Of a stretch of DNA of 23,181 nucleotides, positions 15,108 through 23,124 are shown one piece after another. A program made the position numbers and the translations under genes. The DNA is from Lentisphaeria bacterium (lineage in GTDB: Bacteria > Verrucomicrobiota > Lentisphaeria > Victivallales > Victivallaceae). Each line of letters begins with the position of its first letter. Position 1 is the stretch's first letter. The stretch covers positions 1 to 23,181 of the forward strand of contig CAAGDG010000183.1 of the NCBI GenBank assembly GCA_900768515.1, written 5' to 3'. The notes under the pieces were generated by a model. That model saw only the letters and a program-made list of their open reading frames with translations, was not told the DNA's origin and did no database searches.

Positions 15108-16199
15108 TCAAATCGTTCCGAGATCGTGGAAGGCGGCGGGGAGGACCGCCGGCTGGCCGGGGACTCCGGAGAGCGCCATCTCCCGAAGCATTGCCGCGGC
15201 CTGAGCGCCGAGTTCGAAGTAGGGACGGCTGATCGAACTGTACCGGGCGAAAAAGCTGGGGTCCACCGCGCAGTAGTGTTCGAAGATAAAAGCGGAAAAG
15301 TCCTTTCCCGGCAGCAGGTTGCGTTCCCGCACCCGGCTGTCGAAGTAGGCGAGCGGCAAATTGTTCCCTTCCAGCACGAGCGTTGTGTCCGGGCGGAGGT
15401 CGTGTTCCAGCACCTCGCCGAGGCCGGAAAACAGTTCGCCGCGGGAGAAAAGCCGGATTTCCAGCGAAAAGTTTCCGATTCCCGCCGCCCGCCGGGCGAC
15501 CGCTGCGGAACGGTTGACCGAGAAAGCGTCGATTCCCAGAAAGAGCAGCCGTTTCCGTCCGCTCTTCCTTGCGCGCCGGAGAGCGGTTTCCAGCGCGGAA
15601 TGTTCGTCGATGTAGACCCCGGGGTGGCGCCGCTCCAGAAACCGCTGTTCGCCGGTACACTCCGCGGAAAAGATCAGCACAAAAGGGAAGCCCCTTTTTT
15701 CCAGTTCCGCGGTGATCTCATCCATCTCGCATTCCGACCGGAAGAACTGGCTGTTGATGAGCATGCCGTCCGCATCGCCGCGGTTGCAGAACTCCCGGAA
15801 AAACGCGGGGCGTTCCTCCTCCGGCAGCTGCGGCAGCAGCGTGAAGGAGAGCGAGAAGGCGTCCGCCACGGAGAGTACGCCATTCAGAATCGCGGGATCG
15901 TCGCTTTCCGGGGAACCGGCAGGCAGAATGCAGAGCCGTCGCAGCACCGGCCGCCCGGAACCGCTCCGCTGTTCGGGGGGAATCACAAAGAAGCCTTTGC
16001 CGCGGCCACGCTCCATCCGGAGGAGATTTTCCGAGGCCAGCAGCGCAACCGCTTTGCGGACCGTGATTTCGCTGACCGCGAACATCGCACAGAGTTCCGG
16101 GTAGGAGGGGATGGTTTCACCCGCCTTGTACTGACGGCGGTGGATCCGTTCGCGCAGAATGTCGGCAATCCTGCGGTATTTGGCGGTGTTTTCGCTCAA
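15108..16199 (-). CDS. GntR-type regulator with LacI-like effector domain
   Basis: 363-residue repressor-type regulator. A GntR winged helix occupies about residues 5-72 (KYRRIADILRERIHRRQYKAG, PSYPELCAMFAVSEITVRKA, ENLLRMERGRGKGFFV), the arrangement known from AraR-like hybrids. The rest resembles a LacI/periplasmic-binding sugar-sensing domain (LCILPAGSPESDDPAILNG, RLLFLGIDAFSVNRSA, NNLPLAYFDSRVRERNLLPG, YFELGAQAAAMLREM). The start was set at TTG 16199 because GGGAGAAG lies just upstream; an earlier in-frame TTG at 16235 falls inside the gene's own -10 element. It lies directly before fucI and divergent from the alcohol dehydrogenase, so it probably controls one or both in response to fucose or a fucose metabolite. 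Confidence 0.88.
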   Translation of the reverse strand: MSENTAKYRRIADILRERIHRRQYKAGETIPSYPELCAMFAVSEITVRKAVALLASENLLRMERGRGKGFFVIPPEQRSGSGRPVLRRLCILPAGSPESDDPAILNGVLSVADAFSLSFTLLPQLPEEERPAFFREFCNRGDADGMLINSQFFRSECEMDEITAELEKRGFPFVLIFSAECTGEQRFLERRHPGVYIDEHSALETALRRARKSGRKRLLFLGIDAFSVNRSAAVARRAAGIGNFSLEIRLFSRGELFSGLGEVLEHDLRPDTTLVLEGNNLPLAYFDSRVRERNLLPGKDFSAFIFEHYCAVDPSFFARYSSISRPYFELGAQAAAMLREMALSGVPGQPAVLPAAFHDLGTI

Positions 16200-16233
16200 T
16201 CGTCTTCTCCCGGGGTGTTCTTTTCTTTCCGAC

Positions 16234-16262
16234 AATTTACTGCTTCAAATCTTTTTTTGCAA
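16234..16262 (-). promoter_or_regulatory. Predicted promoter of the GntR-type regulator gene
   Basis: On the minus strand TTGCAA (16257-16262) and TAAATT (16234-16239) are 17 nt apart. The placement implies a start at about 16227 and supports the downstream TTG at 16199 as the true initiation codon. Confidence 0.5.
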
Positions 16263-16271
16263 GCCCGGAAC

Positions 16272-16299
16272 TTGACTTCGGTCGATTGTATGTTATTCT
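16272..16299 (+). promoter_or_regulatory. Predicted promoter of the iron alcohol dehydrogenase gene
   Basis: TTGACT (16272-16277) and TATTCT (16294-16299) are 16 nt apart, the same -35 and spacing as the fucI promoter. It lies about 75 nt before the start codon and back to back with the regulator's promoter. Confidence 0.5.
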
Positions 16300-16372
16300 A
16301 ACTTCGGAGGCATAAAATCCGTTTTCTGGTTTTGGATCAAAACCGAAACAGTAAAAGGAAGGAGAAACAATC

Positions 16373-17596
16373 ATGTGGGAAGAGGGTATTGATATCAACA
16401 GTGTGTGCCAGATCAGAACGAGGACCAACTTGTATTTCGGAGTTGGCGCAATCGACTCAATCCAGGAGATCGCTTCGGAACTGGCGAAGCGTTCCATCCG
16501 CTGCGTGCTGGCGGTGACCGGAAAATCCGCGTACAAGCGGACCGGCGCCTGGGAAAAGGTCGAGAAAGCGCTTCAGGAGAATGGGATCAAATGCATTCTC
16601 TATAACGGCGTGACCCCGAATCCGACGGTGGACCAGGTGGACCTTGCCGCGACACTGGGCCGGAACAACGGCGCCGGCGCCGTCATCGCCATCGGCGGCG
16701 GCAGCGCGCTCGATGCCGGAAAGTGCGCGGCCGCGCTGCTGGCGAATCCGGGCCGGAACGCCCGCGAACTCTGCTCGTACGCGTTTGTTCCGGAGACGGC
16801 GGTTCCGATTGTCGCGATCAACTTGACGCACGGGACCGGTTCCGAGGTGAACCGGTTCGCCGTCGTCACCATTCCGGAGGACAACTACAAGCCGGTGATC
16901 GCCTCCGACGCGCTCTATCCGGCCTGGGCGATCGACGATCCGGCGTTGATGACCGGTCTCGGCGCGGATCAGACCCGTTTTGTCAGCATCGACGCGATCA
17001 ACCATGTGGTCGAAGCGGCGACGAGCCGGGCGGCTTCTCCGTTCTCCGTGATGATGGCCTGCGAGACTGTCCGGCTGGTTGCCCGTTATCTGCCGGTGGC
17101 GGCGAAGGAACCGGCCAATTTGAAAGCGCGTTATTTCCTGCTCTACGCCTCCATGATTGCAGGCGTTGCGTTCGACAACAGTCTGTTGCACTACACGCAC
17201 GCGCTGGAGCATCCTCTGAGCGCGGTGCACCCGGAGCTGACGCACGGCCTCGGACTTTCCGTACTGCTTCCGGCGGTAGTCAAAACCATCTATCCGGATT
17301 GTCCGAAGGTGCTGGCCGATGTGCTCGCTCCGATTGCGCCCGGACTCCGGGGAGAACCCGATGAGGCGGAAAAGGCGGGCCGGGCCGTGGAAAAATGGCT
17401 GTTCAGCGTCGGCGTGACCCAGAAACTCGGTGACTGCGGATTCAGCGAGGAGGATGTGCCTTCGCTGGTGGATCTCACAAAGAAGACGCCGTCGCTGACC
17501 ACGCTGCTGGAGATGGCTCCGACCCGGGCCACCGACGAGGTGATCGCGGCGATCTATCTGACCTCGATGGGACCGATGGTCGGAACGATGATCTGA
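16373..17596 (+). CDS. Iron-containing alcohol dehydrogenase
   Basis: Group III (iron-dependent) NAD(P)H alcohol dehydrogenase, 407 residues. The nucleotide-binding motif is AIGGGSALDAGK (about 106-117), followed by THGTGSEVNRFAV. The metal ligands of E. coli FucO (D196, H200, H263, H277) correspond to D207, H211, H276 and H291 here, in SIDAINHVVEA and YTHALEHPLSAVHPELTHG. A strong AAGGAAGGAG site precedes the ATG. Its position next to fucI and a shared-looking promoter suggest it reduces L-lactaldehyde from fucose breakdown to 1,2-propanediol, as FucO does. The sequence is not close enough to FucO to settle this, and it could act on another aldehyde or a methanol-type alcohol. Confidence 0.9.
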   Translation: MWEEGIDINSVCQIRTRTNLYFGVGAIDSIQEIASELAKRSIRCVLAVTGKSAYKRTGAWEKVEKALQENGIKCILYNGVTPNPTVDQVDLAATLGRNNGAGAVIAIGGGSALDAGKCAAALLANPGRNARELCSYAFVPETAVPIVAINLTHGTGSEVNRFAVVTIPEDNYKPVIASDALYPAWAIDDPALMTGLGADQTRFVSIDAINHVVEAATSRAASPFSVMMACETVRLVARYLPVAAKEPANLKARYFLLYASMIAGVAFDNSLLHYTHALEHPLSAVHPELTHGLGLSVLLPAVVKTIYPDCPKVLADVLAPIAPGLRGEPDEAEKAGRAVEKWLFSVGVTQKLGDCGFSEEDVPSLVDLTKKTPSLTTLLEMAPTRATDEVIAAIYLTSMGPMVGTMI

Positions 17597-17615
17597 GACG
17601 GACTGACCGTGTGAC

Positions 17616-19073
17616 TCAGGGCAGCCGGACCGGGTTTTCCTGGTCCGGCTGCAGGTTTTTGATCAGCGGGGCTCCCCAGGTGGCCACCCGCTTGAGGAGG
17701 TCGACATCCCGCTGGTTCAGTCCGGAAAAGTAGAGGTGGCGGTAGGCGTCCGGAAACCCGTAGAACTCCACCATGGTTCGGGTCGGAAACGCGTTCGGAC
17801 CGAAGGTGTCGAAACTCCAGACCAGAAGGTTTCCGCCGAAAGAACTCCGGACGTTGCGGGTGAAGTGCCCCGGCGGAGAACGGTGTCCTTCGTAGGCGAC
17901 GTTGAACGGCGCATAGGCGCCGAGCGCCGCCGTCGCCAGTCCCCAGAGGAGCAGGACGGCGAGCAGAATTCCGCGCGGCACGGTGAATTTCCATGACAGC
18001 ACGGTGCGGGCCGCAAAATACCAGAAGATCGGAATCAGCGCAATCAGGTAGCGGAACCCGTAGGCCGCGCCGCCGTATTCGTTGGTCATCAGAATGTAGA
18101 AGACAATGCAGCCGAATGCCGCCAGCCAGCACATCCGTTCCGGAACCGTCAGCCTGCGCCAGCGTGCCAGCTGCGGAAACGCAAGCAGCAGGAAGGGCTG
18201 GTAACTGAAGAAACCGCGTTGCCCGATCAGCACCTCGGCAAAGTAGCCGAACTGGTTTTTGTTGCCGATTCCGGGGGTGAAACTCCCGGTTTCCCCCGCC
18301 ACGTAGAGCGGCAGGAAAGTACCGTAGGCGGTGTAGTTGAGCACTCCCATCGCCAGCAGGACGATGAGGCCGGCCCCGCCGCAGCAGGCGGTCGCCCGGA
18401 TCCGTTCCGGAGCCGGCGTTACGCGGCAGACCGTGATCAATGCGGCGATTCCGAAAAAGGCTCCGGTCGGCAGGTCCAGCGCGCCGATGATTCCGGCGGT
18501 CAGTCCGGCTCCCGCGGCGAGCAGAGAAGAGGGGATGCGGCGGTATTTCTCCAGCAGAATCAGCAATCCAAGTGTGCCGAGCGCGGCCGGCGTGTGGTTG
18601 TTGAGCACCACCGAATAACTGAAAAGCCAGGTGGTCAGGCACATCGCGCAAGCCAGCAGCAGCTTGACTTCCGGCCGGCCGGAGCGAATCCGGCAGAGCT
18701 GCCGGTACATCCAGAGAAACAACAGCACATTGACCAGCCCGGCGGAAAAAAGATTGATCAGGTAAATGCACAAGTACCTGTTTTCGATAAAGTTGAATCC
18801 GGTGATCGCATGGAAGGCCCGGTGAATCATGCCGAGAGTCCACGACAGAGGGAGCGGTTTGTCCGAATAACTGTGGCCGTCGCGTTCGACTTTGTCCACG
18901 GTATTGAAATTGGTGTTTTCGATCGCGAACGTGTGCTGCTCCCCGACCGCCTGGATGACCGCGAACCGGCTTGCCTCGTTTCCTGAAGTGGAGATTTCGA
19001 TCGCGGTGTAAAGGAGGGCGAACAGCGACAGCACCAGCGCCCCCATGAAGCAGAATTTCCGGCGCTGTTTCAA
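17616..19073 (-). CDS. Polytopic membrane protein, possible GT-C-type glycosyltransferase
   Basis: 485-residue inner-membrane protein with an N-terminal anchor (about 7-26) and roughly eight to ten further hydrophobic segments (for example 98-121, 135-156, 186-216, 227-247, 313-330, 339-355, 367-390). The first outer loop contains RDGHSYSDKPLPLS, and a later one NEYGGAAYGFRYLIAL; both phrases recall GT39/PMT-like membrane glycosyltransferases with a DGxxYSDKPP loop and an FGPRYL segment. A clear catalytic acidic pair is not evident, so the class is tentative. The start is TTG at 19073, preceded 5 nt away by AGGAGGTG. The last codons overlap the terminator hairpin of the convergent alcohol dehydrogenase gene. 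It follows ruvA closely in the nadC operon. Confidence 0.75.
   Translation of the reverse strand: MKQRRKFCFMGALVLSLFALLYTAIEISTSGNEASRFAVIQAVGEQHTFAIENTNFNTVDKVERDGHSYSDKPLPLSWTLGMIHRAFHAITGFNFIENRYLCIYLINLFSAGLVNVLLFLWMYRQLCRIRSGRPEVKLLLACAMCLTTWLFSYSVVLNNHTPAALGTLGLLILLEKYRRIPSSLLAAGAGLTAGIIGALDLPTGAFFGIAALITVCRVTPAPERIRATACCGGAGLIVLLAMGVLNYTAYGTFLPLYVAGETGSFTPGIGNKNQFGYFAEVLIGQRGFFSYQPFLLLAFPQLARWRRLTVPERMCWLAAFGCIVFYILMTNEYGGAAYGFRYLIALIPIFWYFAARTVLSWKFTVPRGILLAVLLLWGLATAALGAYAPFNVAYEGHRSPPGHFTRNVRSSFGGNLLVWSFDTFGPNAFPTRTMVEFYGFPDAYRHLYFSGLNQRDVDLLKRVATWGAPLIKNLQPDQENPVRLP
17621..17660 (+). terminator. Terminator of the iron alcohol dehydrogenase gene
   Basis: GCAGCCGGACC (17621-17631) pairs perfectly with GGTCCGGCTGC (17642-17652), with TTTTT at 17656-17660. 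The stem lies inside the 3' coding end of the convergent membrane-protein gene, whose stop is at 17616-17618. Confidence 0.85.
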
Positions 19074-19090
19074 ATCGCACCTCCTCCGGT

Positions 19091-19667
19091 TCAGAAGTTC
19101 AGTCGGATAATCGCCTGCCGCAGCAGCTTTTCGCTGGTCTGCTCTCCGGCGGGCAGTTCCGCCATCAGCGCCTTGAGCACCTTGTCGATGGCGTCACGCT
19201 TGAAGCCGAGCTGCTCCAGCGCCATTCCGGCATCGCCTACCGCGGCGGCCGCTTCCGGCCCGGTCCGCGGTCAATTTGGCGCGCAGCTCCACGATCAGGC
19301 GCCGGGGGGTTCGTCTGCCGATTCCGCCGATCCGCGAAAGCGCTTTGACGTCGCCGGTCGCGATGGCGGAGCAGAAAACCGCCACCGGCATGGTGCTGAG
19401 GACATTCAATGCCAGTTTCCCGCCGATTCCGGAGACGTTGATCAGCTTTCGGAAAAGTTCCTTCTCCTCCGGCGTTGCGAATCCGAAAAGGGTGATGGCG
19501 TCCTCGCGGACCTGCGTCTGGATGTGCAACGTCGCCTCGCCGCCGGGCTGCGGCAGCTTATCGAAGGTGGAGAGCGGAATCGCCACCTCGTATCCGACGC
19601 CGTGGACATCCAGAATGCAGCCGGAAAAGTTGCTTTCCGCCACGATGCCGCGGAGCAGCGCGATCAC
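19091..19667 (-). pseudogene. ruvA: Holliday junction helicase subunit RuvA, interrupted by a one-base frameshift
   Basis: RuvA binds four-way DNA junctions and recruits the RuvB motor. Domains I and II are intact: MIALLRGIVAE, LDVHGVGYEVAIPLSTF, QVREDAITLFGFATPEEKELFRKLI, VSGIGGKLALNVLS and GGIGRRTPRRLIVELRAKL. After about residue 138 this frame continues as Arg/Gly-rich sequence to a stop at 19194. The expected domain III is found in another frame down to the stop at 19091-19093 (AVGDAGMALEQLGFKRDAI, DKVLKALMAELP, SEKLLRQAIIRLNF). The total coding span is 577 nt, one base more than a multiple of three. Removing one base from the C run at 19259-19261 would give a smooth join. It may be a sequencing error, a real mutation or recoding. 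The GTG start overlaps the nadC stop by 4 nt. Confidence 0.88.
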
Positions 19668-20548
19668 TTTTCGACCTCGATGTCGAGCGAAATATCGGCA
19701 GCCTTGACCGAATGAGTCAAAGCTCCGGCGGAAACGAAATCCACTCCGATTTTTCCGATGCGGGGCAGACGTTCCAGGGTGATTCCGCCGGAGGCTTCGA
19801 GTTTGGCGCGGCCGTTCACGATCTGAACCGCTTCAGCCATCATTTCGTCGCTCATATTATCGAGCATGATGTATTCCACTCCGGCGTCGGCGGCTTCGCG
19901 CACTTCGTCGAGCGAGTCGGCTTCGACCTCGATTTCCAGATCCGGGCGGAATTTGCGGGCGCGTTCCACCGAACGGGCAATTCCGCCGGGACCCTCCATG
20001 GCGGCCAGTTCCCGGTGATTGTCCTTGATCATGACGCGGTCGTAAAGACCGATCCGGTGGTTGGTGGCCCCGCCGACCGCGACCGCATATTTCTCCAGAT
20101 TACGGTATCCGGGGGTCGTTTTGCGGGTATCAAGCACAACGGTCCGGGTACCTTCGAGAGCCTTGGCGTATTTGGCGCTGGTGGTGGCGATGCCGCTGAG
20201 CCGCTGCAGGAAGTTGAGCGCGGTGCGTTCCGCGATCAGGATGCCGCGGGCGGGGCCGGAAATTTCAGCGAGTTTGTCTCCCGGCATGCAATGCTCCCCA
20301 TCTTCGCGGAGTGCTTTGAAATCGAGCCGTGGCTCGACCATTTTGAAGACCCGTTCCGCGATGGGCAGTCCGGCCAGAACCATATCGGGTTCCTTGCAGA
20401 GGAGCACTGCGTGCGCGGTGACATTTTCCGGAACGACGGAATTGGTGGTCACGTCACCGGTGGTGTCGAGATCTTCGTTGAGGGCCAGTTCGATCAGGAG
20501 GTCGACGCGGCCCCAGTCAATTGCGGGGATGGTTTCATCGTTGGACAT
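19664..20548 (-). CDS. nadC: Nicotinate-nucleotide pyrophosphorylase, carboxylating (NadC)
   Basis: Quinolinate phosphoribosyltransferase of de novo NAD synthesis: quinolinate plus PRPP gives nicotinate mononucleotide and CO2. The 294 residues show NEDLDTTGDVTTNSVVP near the N-terminus, ERTALNFLQRLSGIAT (about 107-122), LDTRKTTPGYRNLEKYAVAVGG (about 139-160), NHRIGLYDRVMIKDNH, EIEVEADSLDE and the C-terminal EASGGITLERLP and VDFVSAGALTHS, all standard for NadC. The start was set at 20548, where TGGAG lies 7 nt upstream; an earlier in-frame start lacks such a site and adds unusual sequence. It is first in an operon with ruvA (4-nt overlap). nadA and nadB are not in the window. Confidence 0.96.
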   Translation of the reverse strand: MSNDETIPAIDWGRVDLLIELALNEDLDTTGDVTTNSVVPENVTAHAVLLCKEPDMVLAGLPIAERVFKMVEPRLDFKALREDGEHCMPGDKLAEISGPARGILIAERTALNFLQRLSGIATTSAKYAKALEGTRTVVLDTRKTTPGYRNLEKYAVAVGGATNHRIGLYDRVMIKDNHRELAAMEGPGGIARSVERARKFRPDLEIEVEADSLDEVREAADAGVEYIMLDNMSDEMMAEAVQIVNGRAKLEASGGITLERLPRIGKIGVDFVSAGALTHSVKAADISLDIEVEK

Positions 20549-20664
20549 TTTTATTCTCCAGAAATTCGCGCCCGCCGGCAGCGGGTGCAAGCGTGTTGAT
20601 TGCCGGGAAAAAACAAAAAGGGAGGACGATTGCCACCGTGGATCAAAGAGGTGGAATCGTTCTG

Positions 20665-20696
20665 AGGATACCGGGAAATGAGGCAGAGCTTGTCAA
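20665..20696 (-). promoter_or_regulatory. Candidate promoter of the nadC-ruvA operon
   Basis: On the minus strand a perfect TTGACA lies at 20691-20696. The -10 is less clear: TATCCT at 20665-20670 is 20 nt away, and GGTATC at 20667-20672 is 18 nt away. It is about 120 nt upstream of the nadC ATG. Confidence 0.4.
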
Positions 20697-21047
20697 GAGC
20701 GGCTCTCATCACCGGAAAAACGGGATGAAAACCGGATAATCGAAAGGGAACGTCACTGCTTGCTGGATCACACTCTTCCATGTAAGGAAAACCTTTCCGA
20801 AAAACCACATTCTGCCTGATAACTCAAAATATAATATATCCTGAAAAAAAATATTTGCAATGATTTTGCGGCTTTTTTTACTTTTTTTCGGAATTGGAAC
20901 GTTTCTTGATAACCTGGTTGTGGTGTACTGTTTGCGGAAAAATGGCGGGGGGCCGAGATTGGATTGAAGAAAAAATTTTGAGCTTTTTTGAGTTTGAGGG
21001 CTTTTATTTCTGTAAAAAAGGAATATATTATGAAGCAAAGGACATGG
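20697..21047. other. AT-rich intergenic region between nadC and tRNA-Arg
   Basis: No credible gene is seen here. It contains several T tracts (about 20874-20888), an A tract (about 20843-20851) and a small GGAAA/TTTCC hairpin near 20786. A TATATT/TATTAT element at 21024-21031, just before the tRNA, is a possible -10 for it without a convincing -35. Confidence 0.5.
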
Positions 21048-21124
21048 GCACCCGTAGCTCAGCTGGATAGAGCGTCTGCCTCCGGAGTAGAAGGTCATGA
21101 GTTCGAATCTCGTCGGGTGTACCA
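21048..21124 (+). tRNA. tRNA-Arg (anticodon CCG)
   Basis: 77-nt cloverleaf read directly: acceptor GCACCCG/CGGGTGT (first pair G-U), D-arm GCTC...GAGC, anticodon stem TCTGC/GTAGA with loop CTCCGGA giving anticodon CCG (reads CGG), T-arm ATGAG/CTCGT with TTCGAAT loop, discriminator A and an encoded CCA at 21122-21124. CGG is a common Arg codon in this GC-rich genome. A T tract and a strong terminator follow. Confidence 0.97.
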
Positions 21125-21140
21125 TTTTTTTTGCCTTTTT

Positions 21141-21171
21141 TGCCTCAGAATCCCGGTTCTGAGGCATTTTT
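21141..21171 (+). terminator. Terminator after tRNA-Arg
   Basis: TGCCTCAGAA (21141-21150) pairs perfectly with TTCTGAGGCA (21157-21166), a 10-bp stem with a TCCCGG loop, followed by TTTTT at 21167-21171. A T-rich stretch also lies between the tRNA end and the stem. Confidence 0.92.
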
Positions 21172-21834
21172 GCTTTTTGCTGCAGAAAGCTGCAAAATGG
21201 TGCAAATCGAATAAAAAGTCCGGTCACGATTTTCGTAACGGTGAGACGGTTCGTGCGATATGACGTTGAGGCGGTTATGTCACAAACTTCGGGAACGCGA
21301 CTTTGGGGGGTATTAAGGATGATTGAAACAGAACTCTCCATTGGGGCTGAACCAACGGAAAAAACTTTCACCAACCGCGTCTCCTGAGAACCCGAGGTGT
21401 TCCACTTTGTTTTCCATGTGCTGCGGTTACGGCCTCTCCGACTTTCTCACCGGAATTTTCGGGAAGCCCAATCAGATTTTCGCGTCAGAACAAGGCGATA
21501 ATGTTTGGCTGGAGCTTGTCACGAAATCGAAACCGCGCAATATCGGAGTTCTGGAATTGCGGAAAGAAGGCGGCGTTTGTTCCATAGTATAAAACCTCTT
21601 TCTGCAATCGGGAAATGGGATCGGAAGCGGTTTTCCCCACAGAGCGAAACCCGTATTCGTCGAGACGGAAAGCGAAAGTCGTGCTCTCTGTTCGAGATTC
21701 GTTGGAGGCTCTGAAGAAGGTATTTGGGGGAAACGGAGACCGGAGGAAAAGGAAACGCGAACACGGAAATGGTGTCAGAAGCCCCAAATGCCGCCAGAAT
21801 CGTTCCGGTGGCGGTGCTGAAAATGGCGGATGGA
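21172..21834. other. Gene-poor region with no recognised coding sequence
   Basis: Open frames exist here on both strands, but none has a convincing ribosome site, recognisable domain or consistent composition. A short frame from ATG 21320 (22 codons, AAGG just upstream) is too small to judge. The stretch could hold decayed coding DNA, but no IS ends, direct repeats or transposase motifs were recognised. Confidence 0.45.
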
Positions 21835-22098
21835 TCAGCGGCGGCGGAAGAGCCACAGCAGCGAGAGAAATCCAAGAAGTTTCTCTGCGGTAGTTGCCGG
21901 CTCCGGCTTTTTCTCGGAGAGAGCCATAAGCACCAGCCCCCAGATAACAAGTGCGGTCGGAATCACGCTCCACCAGCCGAACAGGGCGATCACCAGAAAC
22001 GCGGCGGCAATCAGATAAAAAGGCCATGCGGCGTCGCTTCGGCCGCAGAGACACCCGATCACGAATGAAAGACCAGCCAGACCGATAATCCATTCCAT
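21835..22098 (-). CDS. Small integral membrane protein of unknown function
   Basis: 87-residue hydrophobic protein: MEWIIGLAGLSFVIGCLCG, then AAWPFYLIAAAFLVIALFGWW and VIPTALVIWGLVLMALSEKK, suggesting three membrane segments. A short charged linker (KKPEPATTAEK) and a final hydrophobic stretch ending in WLFRRR complete it. The start is backed by AGGAGG 8 nt upstream, better than any other start here; an in-frame ATG at 22134 is upstream of that site. No family was recognised. It is a single gene between the gene-poor stretch and the AT-rich methyltransferase gene. Confidence 0.65.
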   Translation of the reverse strand: MEWIIGLAGLSFVIGCLCGRSDAAWPFYLIAAAFLVIALFGWWSVIPTALVIWGLVLMALSEKKPEPATTAEKLLGFLSLLWLFRRR

Positions 22099-22183
22099 TT
22101 GAAGAACCTCCTTCCTTTCGATTTTCAGAAACATATGCAGGCATAACCATTGGAGATGAAGTCTTGAATCCTCATACTTCTAT

Positions 22184-23059
22184 TCAAGGGATTTTTCCAT
22201 CAGTAGTCGATGGTGCAAATTCCGAGTCATATTTTTTTCTAAGCTTCAACTGCATCTGGTAACGCTCTTTCAAATCTGTATTTCCTGACAGAGTATACAT
22301 GCAGGTGCAGATTTTCCACCACAGCAGACGCAATCTGGAAGCCGTATAAATATATGACATAGAATTATCTTTTCCGGGGATCAGTTCCGGATCACCGGTC
22401 ATCTTCGACACGGGAAGGTCCTGTTTTCTTTTTTCTATAAAAAGCATGGAGTCGTAAAAATGCAGACCACTTAGAAAACCAAGTCTATCTGGTGAAAATG
22501 ACACTCCCTTTCTGATATGAGCATAATTCAACTCATCAATCAATCCTTTTGCATATTCAATGAATGTTCTGCGGCACCGATATCCTCCCATATACTCTTT
22601 CCAATAAGAAGTATGGAGGTCCTCCACAAGGTAAATTCCTCCATTATTCAAATGTTCGAAAAGAAATTTAAAACTGGTAATCTGCTGTACCATCATATGT
22701 CCGCCGTCATCAATGATTATATCAAATGGCGCATATTTTCCTTTTAAATATTTCAGAAACAAAGGATCTGCCTGGTCCCCAATTTCGATTTTAATATTCT
22801 CTTCCGCATACTGAGTGCATGAAGAATCAATATCTACTCCCAGAATAAAAGCTTCCGGACCGAAATAAGATCTCCACATATTCAGAGATCCACCAAGAAA
22901 AACTCCTATCTCAAGAATCCGGACCTTTTTATTCCTAAATCTGGAAAAATGACGATCATAATATTCAAAATAATGGAGCCACTTATCAATAGGTCGGCTT
23001 TTATTTTCTAAAAAAAACTTTTCAAGATCATTCTGATATACAAAAGATTTTTCCGACAT
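22184..23059 (-). CDS. Class I SAM-dependent methyltransferase, MycE/TylF-like sugar O-methyltransferase
   Basis: 291-residue methyltransferase. The SAM motif is RILEIGVFLGGSLNMW (about 47-62), with the acidic loop ILGVDIDSS (72-80). The pair DIIIDDGGHMM (about 113-123) and GIYLVEDLHTSYW (141-153) is the metal-binding and active-site signature of macrocin/mycinamicin-type O-methyltransferases, where an Asp and Glu-Asp hold Mg2+. Those enzymes methylate hydroxyls on deoxysugars, so a role in decorating a surface polysaccharide sugar is a reasonable inference. The start at 23059 follows AAAGGAAAG; a longer frame to 23149 runs upstream of the promoter. The gene is clearly more AT-rich than the rest of the window, which suggests recent transfer. 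Confidence 0.82.
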   Translation of the reverse strand: MSEKSFVYQNDLEKFFLENKSRPIDKWLHYFEYYDRHFSRFRNKKVRILEIGVFLGGSLNMWRSYFGPEAFILGVDIDSSCTQYAEENIKIEIGDQADPLFLKYLKGKYAPFDIIIDDGGHMMVQQITSFKFLFEHLNNGGIYLVEDLHTSYWKEYMGGYRCRRTFIEYAKGLIDELNYAHIRKGVSFSPDRLGFLSGLHFYDSMLFIEKRKQDLPVSKMTGDPELIPGKDNSMSYIYTASRLRLLWWKICTCMYTLSGNTDLKERYQMQLKLRKKYDSEFAPSTTDGKIP

Positions 23060-23095
23060 ATTCTTTCCTTTGATTATTAATAACATAATTGTTTC

Positions 23096-23124
23096 AATAT
23101 ACCTTTTTTTGCTCCGCCTGTCAA
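23096..23124 (-). promoter_or_regulatory. Near-consensus promoter of the methyltransferase gene
   Basis: On the minus strand a perfect TTGACA (23119-23124) and TATATT (23096-23101) are exactly 17 nt apart. Expected transcription start is about 30 nt before the ATG at 23059, so the methyltransferase is probably transcribed on its own and well. Confidence 0.75.

Noticed and set aside
13682..15232. Plus-strand open frame of 516 codons opposite fucI
   Set aside because: Antisense to a gene that matches E. coli FucI from end to end; no domain recognised in the opposite frame.
17554..19080. Alternative minus-strand frame (508 codons) overlapping the membrane-protein gene
   Set aside because: It lacks membrane segments and is Arg/Pro-rich; the other frame has a good ribosome site, many hydrophobic helices and coherent motifs.
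20709..21374. Minus-strand open frame of 221 codons across the tRNA
   Set aside because: It runs through tRNA-Arg and its terminator and contains the typical false peptide produced by translating a tRNA antisense.
21485..22150. Minus-strand open frame of 221 codons in the gene-poor stretch, considered as a transposase remnant
   Set aside because: No DDE motif, inverted ends or target duplication could be found, and it overlaps the better-supported small membrane protein in another frame.
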